The notes under the pieces: generated by a model
Seen by the model: the letters and a program-made list of their open reading frames with translations, nothing else
Databases searched by the model: none
Told to the model about the DNA's origin: nothing
Translations under genes and position numbers: made by a program
NCBI GenBank assembly: GCA_015179025.1
Contig: WHUX01000028.1
Coordinates: 372,001-436,000 of the forward strand
DNA length: 64,000 nucleotides
Source of the DNA: Terfezia claveryi
Lineage: Eukaryota > Ascomycota > Pezizomycetes > Pezizales > Pezizaceae
Reading direction: 5' to 3'
In this document: positions 1 through 9,259 of the stretch, in pieces
Position numbering within the stretch: position 1 is the stretch's first letter
How the letters are laid out: every line of letters starts with the position of its first letter

Positions 1-324
1 AAGTCCTACTGGTAGCTGTATTTTATTTTGGAGTGTGATGAGTCGTATTAAAAAATCAATAAACACACCTATGCCCTCACCACCACCCTCAAGCCACCCG
101 CGACCCCCCTCTTCTAGAGCATCCTCAGGCACCATAGAAAGGTCTCTAATGGCTCTAGGACTTCCAATGTCACCCCCAAATCTCGGGCTCCAAGGGTCGC
201 GTCGGTCATGTGGAGTATGCTGGTCTCTTCCAAAACGTTTTAACATTAACCCTCAGGCTCACAACAGTCATACCATATGCATATATATATGTAACGTTCT
301 CACACCTATTATGCCCCTCGCGGG

Positions 325-353
325 TTATTTAATTACTATATTTGGTACATAGC
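325..353. repeat. Left inverted terminal repeat of the integrase relic
   Basis: These 29 bases match the reverse complement of 7172-7200 at 27 positions (differences at 338 and 352). The two copies sit 6.8 kb apart and bracket the integrase relic and the copia inserted in it. I see no convincing target-site duplication outside them. Confidence 0.55.
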
Positions 354-698
354 AACCCGAAATTCTAGAGACTGATAATGGCGGAGAATTTAGGAGAAGT
401 TGAGCATTTAGCTTGGGTTATTAAAATTAAACATGAGGACCTCACATACCTCAAGTCCGAGGGCTTGTTGAGCAGGCCAATGGAGTTGTACAATCTCGTC
501 TCGCTAAATGGAAAGTTGAGTGGGCCAATCCAGCATGGGATACAGCACTTCCGAACATTGCATTACGTATCAATTGAACAATATAACTTTTCAATACTCC
601 AAACTCCCTGTGAGATTGTCTTTGGCCGACTTATCCACACCAAGCACACCTTCCATTTGAGGGGTGGAAAACTACAGAACTTGAACAAGAGGAGGGTT
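325..698 (+). pseudogene. Integrase-type element relic, left part
   Basis: Reading across frames downstream of the left inverted end gives recognisable integrase-core pieces: ETDNGGEF near 366-390 (the second catalytic Asp region), then VEQANGVVQSRLAKWK near 467-520 (the catalytic Glu region), and TPCEIVFGR near 603-630. Stop codons and frameshifts break it. The pattern matches retroviral-type integrases of the KRBA2/Ginger-like class carried by fungal mobile elements (family recalled, not searched). The reading resumes at 6471, beyond the copia insertion, so one relic was cut in two. The part upstream of the DNG motif is missing; the relic starts right beside the inverted terminal repeat. 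Confidence 0.6.
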
Positions 699-703
699 CC
701 GGA

Positions 704-1342
704 TGTTGAAAATAATCATTTCCTTTCGATATAGTTAAGTATTTCCATACAATACATCGTTCTCTCTCACGATTACTTCCACATCATGCTGATACCCAAT
801 ATGGACACTTGCTACCCGATTAAGGACTTCTGTATTATTTCTTTCACATGTGTTCACATGTCGTTCACATGTTCTTATTATCTCTGCTTACTTTCCTAAC
901 TTAGTATCTATTATCGTTGCATGATGCCGCTTTACTACTTAAGGTTACTGCTTACTTGTCTCAGTTGTCATGACTCTACGATCACCACTTCTATGACTTT
1001 CTGTTATATTCGTTGACTCATATTACTGTCTCAGTAGCACACCTCCATGTATTTCTTCATTCACATGTGCACGATATACTATTCTTAGGTTACGTAACTT
1101 AGACTTTCTTACTAGATCTTTACCCTCAACTGGTACCATTATATACGAGCTTCCTACTCCTGTATCTAGTTCTATACACTTCTCGATTAGACTCAATAGA
1201 CTGTCTACTCTCGACATAGTTCAACCATCTACTCTCTCGTACTTCTGCTCACTCGCACTCTCTGCTTAATAGCACTACTGTCCACTGCTACTACCTCCGT
1301 AATTACTACCACGATACCTCCGCTCATAGTAACCTTTCAATA
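704..1342 (+). repeat. 5' LTR of copia element 1
   Basis: 639 bp, beginning TGTTGAAA and ending TTTCAATA. The 3' LTR starts TATTGAAA, which makes a perfect 8-bp inverted end. Differences from the 3' LTR lie at 705, 928, 1231, 1240, 1251, 1286 and 1311; all are transitions. The 64-codon minus-strand ORF inside (1023-1217), also present in the 3' LTR, is not a gene. Confidence 0.95.
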
Positions 1343-1356
1343 GGTTATGAGCCCGG
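1343..1356 (+). other. Primer-binding site, complementary to the tRNA-iMet anticodon arm
   Basis: GGTTATGAGCCCGG follows the 5' LTR directly. Its complement, CCGGGCTCATAACC, contains GGGCTCATAACCC-like sequence, the anticodon (CAT) stem-loop of eukaryotic initiator tRNA-Met. Drosophila copia and Ty5-type elements prime from an internally cleaved half of tRNA-iMet, and this site fits that mode. Copia element 2 has the same 14 bases in the same place. Confidence 0.85.
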
Positions 1357-1419
1357 AATAGCTCAGGACAACTCGATAACTTTCTCGCATTCACCTTCCC
1401 TCCCATACATATCTATACA

Positions 1420-2418
1420 ATGGCATCTGGTTCAGGTTCTGGTTCTGGCAGTAAAGGAAAGGCTGTACCTTCTATCTTCCGACCACCGAAAGACTTCAAG
1501 CCTATTCCAGTCAAACTCGATAATATTGAGTCACTTACCGGCAAAGACAACTACGAAGACTGGGCTGATACTGTCAAGATGATTATGAGAGGCATGGGTT
1601 GTAAGGAACTTGTTATTGAAGGACTTAAACCTGCGACAGATGCGACACAAGAAGAGAAAGAACTCTTCGCAGCTATGGAAAATCAAGCTATCCTCATGCT
1701 AATACAGGTTATCAGCAAACCTATACTGAAGGTCGTCTCCAAGTTTGATTCACCACACGAAATCTGGACTCATCTCAAAGACCAGTATTACCGTGATACT
1801 CCATTCTCTTTCGTACATTAACTGCGCACACTCTTTGCTTTAGCCTCAACCTATACTCCTACTACCTCCTTCACTGACTTCATTGAGCAATATGAGACTG
1901 AGTGGTCTCGACTTTACTCTCTCACTGGCTCTTCGGATGAATATCACAAATCCCTCCGCACTTTCCTTGATAAGGACGAAGCCAAAAGGGATATCCTCCT
2001 CTCCTTCCTCGTCGAACATCACTCTAATATAGTTGACAACCTCTCAACTAAGTCTGACCTTACATATGTCGATGCAAAATTACGACTCCTCTCTGTTGGT
2101 TCCGAAATCGAAAAACGGGATACTGCTCTCTCTGCCTCCTTCAAAAAGAAAGGCAAGCCTCAACAGCAGCAATCACAACAACAGAACAAGGACTCCGATG
2201 TGGAATGCACCTATTGCAAGAAGCATCAACTCGGTAAATACACAGGTCACACATGGCAGAAATGCCAGAAGTTGAAGAAGTCAAATGAGGATAAGAAGAA
2301 GGATAAAAAGAAGGAAGACAAGAAAGAACAGGCTCTTATTGTTGGAAGCTCTGGTAGCTCCAAGGACGAGGCTCTCAGCGACACTTCGAGAACTTTTCAG
2401 AGGATAGTGGAACTATAG
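1420..2418 (+). pseudogene. Copia element 1 gag, interrupted by a nonsense codon
   Basis: One frame runs from ATG 1420 to TAG 2416-2418, interrupted only by TAA at 1819-1821. After a Ser/Gly-rich N-terminus comes a copia-type gag core (IESLTGKDNYEDWADTVKM near 1510-1570). A zinc knuckle of the C-x2-C...H-x4-C kind lies at about 2206-2265, followed by a Lys-rich stretch. The TAA lies where CAA (Gln) would be expected, a single C-to-T change at CpA. The frame then diverges from pol at about 2370-2418, where protease should begin. Confidence 0.85.
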
Positions 2419-5400
2419 AAGGAGCTGGCAATAATCTTCTCGAAGCTAAAGGAAAAGGGACAGTCCTTCTCAACTGTCTACTCCCTAACGGCTCTACTTC
2501 CACTGTTCGTCTTGTTAATGTTCGATATGTTCCTTCTCTTGGTCACTCACTGTTTTCTTGGAATGCTGTTCGATCTCGTCTTTCCACTTTTTCTACGGAC
2601 TCCGGTTTTTATGTTACGAAGAAAGGCAATGATTCTGTATTATTTATGGTAGAAATTGTTGGAAGTCTCCCGTTTATTATTGAGTCAAATGAAAAGGCAT
2701 TGGTTTCCTCCTCTCGAAAAACTATCAATTACTGGCATCAGTCATTCGGTCATCAAGCTATTACTGTCCTCAAGCATAAAGAACTCTACTCTGACGGTGA
2801 TATTCTTCCAACACCCCCTGATAATTATCATTGCGAGCCATGCATACTCGCCAAATCTACTCACTCTGTCCCTAAGTCTACAACATCTCGTGCCTCCAAT
2901 ATTCTCGAACTTATTCACTCAGATCTTAGTGGTAAACTCCCCACACCCTCTTTTGGTGGAGCAAGCTACTTCATCACACTTATTGATGACTACTCTCGTG
3001 CTTCTTGGGTCTACTTCCTTAAACAGAAATCCGACTCAACCAAATCAATCCAAGACTTTGTTACCTTGGTTGAAAAGCAAATGTCACACCATGTTAAACG
3101 GTTTCGTACTGATAATGGTGGAGAGTATGTTAACAAAGATCTTGAACAGTTCTTTAAGTCAAAAGGCATCGTGCATGAACTAATGCCCCCTTACTCTCAT
3201 GAATCTAATGGTGTAGCTGAACGCTTCAACCGAACAATACAGAACATGATGAGGGCTATGTTGACGAATATGGACAAAAGATTCTGGGCTGAAGCATGCT
3301 CAACTTCGACCTATCTCCGAAATCGGTCACCTCATAGTGCTGTCAAAGGGAAGACTCCCTACGAGGTCTTTCACGGTAATAAACCTACCATCTCTCACCT
3401 TCAACCCTTCGGCAAGGAATGTTATATACACATACCTGAGGAACGACGACCTGCAGGCAGTAAACTCCTACCACGGGCTGAGAAAGGTATATTCATTGGT
3501 TATACTAATAGCACAGCTATCTATAAGGTCCATGTACCTTCTAGAAAGCATACTTATACAATTCGAGCACAAGATGTCATTTTCGGACCGAGTACAACTC
3601 CAGAAGGGGTACCTTCACCTACATCTAACTCGACTAATCCATCACGGTCACCAACTACGAATACTGCTTCTCCTCCTACTTCTCCACTTGAAGTAATCCC
3701 ATACACTAGCTCAGAATTTCCAAACGAATATCTCTGGCAACAATGGTGTATACGAAATCCAAAACAAGCAGAAGAATGGTATTTCAAGGGACACCCACTT
3801 GTTCATAAAGCATGGTTCCCTGGTATGACTCTTTCCCATCCGACTGAAACAACATCGGATATAACTACTTCCTCACCACCTATTCCTCCAACATCAACTA
3901 CAACGTCATCACCTCCTCCACCAGCTTCTGGACCTATATCCAAACCAACTCCACAAGTTCACTTACCTCCTCCACCTCAAAATCGAGATGAATATTCACC
4001 ACTTACTTCACTTCCTCAAGACCTTCGACAATCTTTACCCGATGACTCCAACGATGGAAACTTCACCCGAATCGTTAGTGGAAAAATAGTTAGACCTACA
4101 ACCATTACTAAGGCAGGTCGAGCTGTTTTTAAACCAATCAAATTCGGAACCGCACAAGCTCCTATCATCCCAATAATCGGTACAAAGATACAGTTTGATG
4201 GTCGTTCTAGATTAATCGAAGACCCACCTGAAGTCTTTGATGAGGATAACGAAGAAGATAAAGTGTTGATCACTTTAGTCTTACAACATGGTGATGAACC
4301 TCGAACCTTTAAACAGGCTGTTAACTCACCTGATGAAGAAAAATGGAGAAAGGCTATGAACGATGAGTTGGAAGCTATGAAGGATCAAGATGTTTGGAAA
4401 GTGGTTCCAACACCACAAGATAGGAATATTATTGGAAGCAAGTGGGTATTTAAGATTAAGCGAGATACTAATGGGAATATCGATCGGTACAAGGCTCGTC
4501 TAGTTGCTCAAGGTTTCTCTCAACAACCCGGCACAGACTTCGATGAAATCTTCTCTCCGGTTGTCCGATACGACTCTCTCCGCCTCCTTATTGCTTTATC
4601 TGCCCACTTCCAATGGGAACCTCAACAAATGGATATCAAAGCAGCCTTCCTTTACGGCTCTTTGAATGAAATTATCTACATGCAACTCCCGGAAGGCACC
4701 CGGATTGACGGCATGTGTGCTAAACTTAACCGATCCATTTATGGATTAAAGCAGTCTCCTCGTCAGTGGTATGGACGATTAACATCTTTCCTCCTGACAA
4801 TAGGTTTCTCTGCTTGTGCCTTTGACCCCTGCGTCTTCGTTCATAAGTCTGGCACAATCATACTTGCCCTTTATGTCGACGACATTACTTTATTCGGATA
4901 TAAAGACTCAGCCATTATGAAGTCTACCAAACAGTCACTCAAACGAGAGTTTAAGTTAACTGATATGGGTAACTTACATTGGCTTCTAGGAATTCGAATT
5001 GAGTACTCTAAGCACAGTATCACACTATCCCAATCCTTCTACATCGACAAGATCCTCGAACGTTTCGGTATGATGGACTACAACCCCGTCACTCTTCCTC
5101 TTGACTCGAACTATATTCTTCGACAATGCACAGATGAAGATAAGGTTACCGACATCTCCCTCTATCAACAAATCGTTGGATCACTCATGTATGCAGTTAT
5201 TGGAACACGTCCTGACCTGGCTTACTCTGTAACTCTTCTCTCACAATTCTCTTACAAACCATCGAAGGATCACCTCGGAGCAGTTAAACGAGTCCTACGC
5301 TACCTTAAGGGTACTCGCGATCTTACCTTGACTTACAAATTCGGACAACCTCTTTCACTCGAAGGATTTACTGATTCAGACTTCGCTGGATGTCATGACA

Positions 5401-5801
5401 CTCGACGGTCGACCTCAGGATATATCTTCAAGCTTGCCTCTTGTACTATCTGCTGGAGATCACAAAAACAAAAATGCGTGACAACCTCCACTACCGAAGC
5501 AGAATACATTGCTGGTTCTACTGCTGCTAAACAACAAATTTGGCTTCAGAACGCACTAAGTGAGCTCTCTATTAAAGATATTCCCTCTGCCCTCTCTTGT
5601 GACAATAACGGCTCTATCGACCTGTCTCATAATCCTCGAATCTCCGATAAGTCAAAGCATATTGACGTTGCTTACCACTTCGTCCGCGAACTCGTTAACT
5701 CCGGCACTATCACGCTGTTGCACATTCCTGGTGAACACAATCCAGCGGACATATGCACAAAGGCCTTTCCTGGTCCACGGTTCTCCTATCTCAAAGATTA
5801 A
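2373..5801 (+). CDS. Copia element 1 pol: partial protease, integrase, reverse transcriptase, RNase H
   Basis: Copies the element RNA into DNA and inserts it. The first ATG is at 2646 (1051 codons to TAA 5799-5801), but the same frame is readable from about 2373 with protease-like sequence, so 2646 is probably not a natural start; pol would be made as part of a gag-pol polyprotein. Numbered from 2646: His31/His36/Cys63/Cys66 form the HHCC zinc finger; Asp93, Asp156 and Glu192 form the integrase D,D-35-E triad; a Pro/Ser/Thr-rich linker spans about 320-440; reverse transcriptase has YVDD at 743-746; a copia RNase H (TDSDFAGC, TEAEYIA) ends the protein. No stop codon interrupts integrase to RNase H. 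The protease D-S/T-G-A motif is not found. Confidence 0.9.
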   Translation, partial: SQRHFENFSEDSGTIEGAGNNLLEAKGKGTVLLNCLLPNGSTSTVRLVNVRYVPSLGHSLFSWNAVRSRLSTFSTDSGFYVTKKGNDSVLFMVEIVGSLPFIIESNEKALVSSSRKTINYWHQSFGHQAITVLKHKELYSDGDILPTPPDNYHCEPCILAKSTHSVPKSTTSRASNILELIHSDLSGKLPTPSFGGASYFITLIDDYSRASWVYFLKQKSDSTKSIQDFVTLVEKQMSHHVKRFRTDNGGEYVNKDLEQFFKSKGIVHELMPPYSHESNGVAERFNRTIQNMMRAMLTNMDKRFWAEACSTSTYLRNRSPHSAVKGKTPYEVFHGNKPTISHLQPFGKECYIHIPEERRPAGSKLLPRAEKGIFIGYTNSTAIYKVHVPSRKHTYTIRAQDVIFGPSTTPEGVPSPTSNSTNPSRSPTTNTASPPTSPLEVIPYTSSEFPNEYLWQQWCIRNPKQAEEWYFKGHPLVHKAWFPGMTLSHPTETTSDITTSSPPIPPTSTTTSSPPPPASGPISKPTPQVHLPPPPQNRDEYSPLTSLPQDLRQSLPDDSNDGNFTRIVSGKIVRPTTITKAGRAVFKPIKFGTAQAPIIPIIGTKIQFDGRSRLIEDPPEVFDEDNEEDKVLITLVLQHGDEPRTFKQAVNSPDEEKWRKAMNDELEAMKDQDVWKVVPTPQDRNIIGSKWVFKIKRDTNGNIDRYKARLVAQGFSQQPGTDFDEIFSPVVRYDSLRLLIALSAHFQWEPQQMDIKAAFLYGSLNEIIYMQLPEGTRIDGMCAKLNRSIYGLKQSPRQWYGRLTSFLLTIGFSACAFDPCVFVHKSGTIILALYVDDITLFGYKDSAIMKSTKQSLKREFKLTDMGNLHWLLGIRIEYSKHSITLSQSFYIDKILERFGMMDYNPVTLPLDSNYILRQCTDEDKVTDISLYQQIVGSLMYAVIGTRPDLAYSVTLLSQFSYKPSKDHLGAVKRVLRYLKGTRDLTLTYKFGQPLSLEGFTDSDFAGCHDTRRSTSGYIFKLASCTICWRSQKQKCVTTSTTEAEYIAGSTAAKQQIWLQNALSELSIKDIPSALSCDNNGSIDLSHNPRISDKSKHIDVAYHFVRELVNSGTITLLHIPGEHNPADICTKAFPGPRFSYLKD

Positions 5802-5826
5802 TCATGGGATAACAAGTGAGAAGGGG

Positions 5827-6465
5827 TATTGAAAATAATCATTTCCTTTCGATATAGTTAAGTATTTCCATACAATACATCGTTCTCTCTCACGATTACT
5901 TCCACATCATGCTGATACCCAATATGGACACTTGCTACCCGATTAAGGACTTCTGTATTATTTCTTTCACATGTGTTCACATGTCGTTCACATGTTCTTA
6001 TTATCTCTGCTTACTTTCCTAACTTAGTATCTATTATCGTTGCATGATGCTGCTTTACTACTTAAGGTTACTGCTTACTTGTCTCAGTTGTCATGACTCT
6101 ACGATCACCACTTCTATGACTTTCTGTTATATTCGTTGACTCATATTACTGTCTCAGTAGCACACCTCCATGTATTTCTTCATTCACATGTGCACGATAT
6201 ACTATTCTTAGGTTACGTAACTTAGACTTTCTTACTAGATCTTTACCCTCAACTGGTACCATTATATACGAGCTTCCTACTCCTGTATCTAGTTCTATAC
6301 ACTTCTCGATTAGACTCAATAGACTGTCTACTCTCGACATAGTTCAACCATCTGCTCTCTCGCACTTCTGCTCGCTCGCACTCTCTGCTTAATAGCACTA
6401 CTGTCCACCGCTACTACCTCCGTAATTACTACCGCGATACCTCCGCTCATAGTAACCTTTCAATA
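5827..6465 (+). repeat. 3' LTR of copia element 1
   Basis: 639 bp, 632 of them identical to 704-1342. It is preceded by the purine-rich tract GTGAGAAGGGG, the usual plus-strand primer. It is followed by the target duplication CCGGA and then by the resumed integrase relic. Confidence 0.95.
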
Positions 6466-6470
6466 CCGGA

Positions 6471-7110
6471 AAAAATACCTCTAGTGGTGAAGGTCTACAT
6501 GATCAATGGAATGAAGTGAATGATGCTGAGTATATTGCTACTTTTAATCCCTCGATTTTAGACCAAATTGAAGCTGGTTATAAGCTTAAAAACCAGGTGC
6601 ATACTGCTTTATAGTATCGTGGACAAGTGGTTCAATCAAATGGAAGAACATTATAATAAACATCATAAAGTCCAGATTTTGCGGTAGGTAGGTGATATAA
6701 CCAGTTAGTGTAGAAATTCCAAAAGCATAAGCCAAAACCGACAATAACTATATGCAAAAGTTATTCCAAAACCACGGCCTGAACGCCACCAATTGCTAAC
6801 CATACTTGTTAACCTTTATCCAAGCAAAGACCTCCAGTCAGCAACTGATCAACAATCCACAATCACCTTAGCTAATGCTGCTCGGCTGGCATCTACAACA
6901 ACTCGGGTTTCTGTCTCATGTATCAGCAGAAAGTCCCGCACCAGTCGTCGCTGCCGACGCTTCAGAAATGAGTTGAAATGCTCAATTTACTGTCAAACCA
7001 AAGTGTTAACAGATCATGACTGCGGTAATCTCGAACGGACACAAATTGGACTACTGAATAATAGCCCAATTGATCTAGAGGATGACTCAATCGACCCAGA
7101 GAACAACTAA
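6471..7110 (+). pseudogene. Integrase-type element relic, right part
   Basis: Continues the relic begun at 325. Readable pieces include AEYIATFNPSILDQIEAGY (about 6527-6583), YRGQVV (near 6615), YAKVIPKPRPERHQLLT (about 6750-6800) and NLYPSKDLQSATDQ (about 6811-6855). The last open stretch, 6793-7110, ends in a decayed Cys-rich tail (SCISRKS...CRRF...KCSIYC) where several expected Cys are Ser or Arg. Stops at about 6612, 6655 and 6690 show it is dead. The C-terminal layout resembles fungal integrase proteins with a CXC-like tail, by recollection only. Confidence 0.6.
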
Positions 7111-7171
7111 TAGCCTAGTTGTATGTATTTAATATAGTTCTAGTTAGGTATATTTTTATTAATTCAAGTGC

Positions 7172-7200
7172 GTTATGTACCAAATACAGTAATTAAATAA
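7172..7200. repeat. Right inverted terminal repeat of the integrase relic
   Basis: Inverted partner of 325-353, 27 of 29 bases matching. It lies 62 bases after the last stop of the Cys-rich tail, which fits the 3' end of a DNA-transposon-like element. Confidence 0.55.
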
Positions 7201-9259
7201 ATTGCCCGTGCTGCCCGCGACAGGCCCAGAAAAGATAAGTACCCACGATAGATATTATTTTCACAAACGCTGCTATACGTATCGATCTCACAACCGTGGG
7301 GCGCAACGTACACATATACCTAGAGAGTGTATGGGGGCACCACCATGGTATCGGAGGCTTAGATCTTCACAAGGGGCATGTTGATTTCTACCAACTAGTC
7401 GAGATCCTGGTATTCCTTGTAGGGTCAGTCGAGCTTCCGGTGTCGCCTTTTCCAAATGATACATAATTGTTATATTCAGTCTTCTTATAGGCGAACCTTA
7501 CTACAGCACAGTACTTCTTCAAATGTCCCACTCTGACAGTTGGTTATCCCTTTCCCAACTCTCAACTCAAACGGTTAAGTCAGTCTCCGGGTTAATAATA
7601 AGCCGTATATCGATCGGGTAATCTCGTATTCAGTAACCTGTGCGGGAGAACGGCACCCATTACGAAACTCACTCCTTCGGGCGAACATATTGGTGGCGCT
7701 GGGGAGTCCATAAGACTAGGCTGTTGATACTACTGACGGTGTCGGTCGGTGTTACGGGTGTTAAGGGAGGACGTGTGTGGCAACGAACTGGGGCAGGAGA
7801 TTTCCGCAATTACGCCATTCCTCGATAAGCGCATATCCTCTTTTTAATACATTCTCGAAGCTATGTGCGAAGTCAAGCACGAGTAGCCCGACCTTCGCCC
7901 GGGGGGTCCGCAAATTCACCGCGCAAATTAACAGCACCAACTGCCAAATTGCTGGTAGCCTTGCTATGTATATCTTCGTGAAGCGGGGCGGGTATAAAAC
8001 ATATCCAGTACCAGTCTCATAGACTCAAAGTTGTCGTATTTAGAGGTGAATACCCTTCTAAAGCGACTTTTGCTGAAGAATGGTACTCTAGACATAAAAC
8101 AGGAGCGAACAAGACATTAATAACAGCTTGGGGAGTGGAGGGTCATTAAAAAAAAGACCAACGAGAAACATATATGAATCCAGCCCAAAGAGGAGGGGGA
8201 AAGATGGCCTCGAACAGAGTATCTCTGGAAAAATTATGGGGTTGGGAGGACCACCAGGGAGCCCTCACATTCTTAGGGACGAACTAATGATGCCTTCCAG
8301 TACGGCACTGTGTACTAGAGGGCTAACTTGTTCCAAACGCAAAGCCTTACGTTATCCTTTTGAGGAAGAGCTCCACCATGCAAGTACTCATGATCAGTCC
8401 AACACTCGAACCAATGATATACTGGGCTTATCACTGGTAAAGCTGCGTGAGAGCCTGGAGAAGACTCGGTAATTGTGTTTCCGAATTCGCTTGCTAGACA
8501 GCACTCTAGGTCGACCCCTCTCCATAATAACATTTGTTCATCAGTAAGGGGAGAAGTGTATTCAGATAGCGGGGTTTTTGGAAGAGTTTATTGTCTTTCC
8601 ACAGGACATGCGCACCTGCAAAGCCGTAGCTGCATCCCTAGGAAGATCAGCATAATACTAACAGGTATCAAGCCCATCGAAACAGAAATGAGGTCAGCCC
8701 CGCATACCCTCCCACCCGACTCCTAGTCTGGTTGCACGACCATCCTCCTGCAACCAGACTACCCTACTCCTACAGTCGATGCCCCAGACTCGAAGACTAA
8801 CAGACTTCGAACCCAGAGCTCAACTAAATTCTAGGGAAGTATCGGGCTCCGGGGCGACGCCCTCCCGGCAACCCACTCTACTTGGCCCGTGCCAGTATCC
8901 CCTAGCCCCCCTTCAACTGCTGAACAGCACAGAATACAGGTTTTCCTCAAGCTCGATCAAGGCACAGCTGGCATTTCCCTACAACACGGAGGTCAGCAGA
9001 GAGTAGGGTCACCGGGGTGCTTATGTAAGAGCGATAGTGTGTGGCGGCCAAGTGGGAAGGGTGTTTGTCCAACTGCGGGGGCCGAAAGCCTCTGGAGCTG
9101 ATTTTGCAGAACCGAGGTCTACGGCGAACATATGATCACGGGAAGTATCGTAGAATAATGGTTAGTAGTGACGCGATATAATGTACATTTTCAGAAAAAA
9201 AACACACATAAAAGACAATCTTCTACCAACCTAGATCACTCTCAGTAAAAACATCCCCC
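7201..9259. other. Intergenic, no gene seen
   Basis: Short ORFs here (at most 114 codons) show no recognisable domain or coding pattern. The only structure I can support is the hairpin at 8724-8761. Confidence 0.6.
8724..8761. repeat. Minimal palindromic element ending in TAGTCTGGTTGCA
   Basis: A 13-bp perfect stem (8724-8736 with 8749-8761) encloses a 12-base loop. Both ends carry the motif TAGTCTGGTT/AACCAGACTA that recurs through the window, and TA at each edge could be a TA target duplication. It looks like an extremely reduced inverted-repeat element. Confidence 0.5.

Larger units (their letters stand above)
704..6465 (+). mobile_element. Ty1/copia LTR retrotransposon 1, structurally complete, damaged gag-protease
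   Basis: A 5762-bp element with two 639-bp LTRs, a 5-bp target-site duplication CCGGA (699-703 and 6466-6470), a primer-binding site at 1343-1356, a gag region, a long pol frame (integrase before reverse transcriptase, the copia order) and a purine tract just before the 3' LTR (about 5815-5826). The LTRs differ at 7 positions (1.1 percent), so insertion was fairly recent. It landed inside an older integrase-element relic. It is probably not autonomous: gag has an in-frame TAA and the protease active-site region is missing. Confidence 0.95.

Noticed and set aside
1023..1217. 64-codon minus-strand ORF repeated at 6146-6340
   Set aside because: Lies wholly inside both LTR copies; repetition is due to the LTR, not to a gene family.
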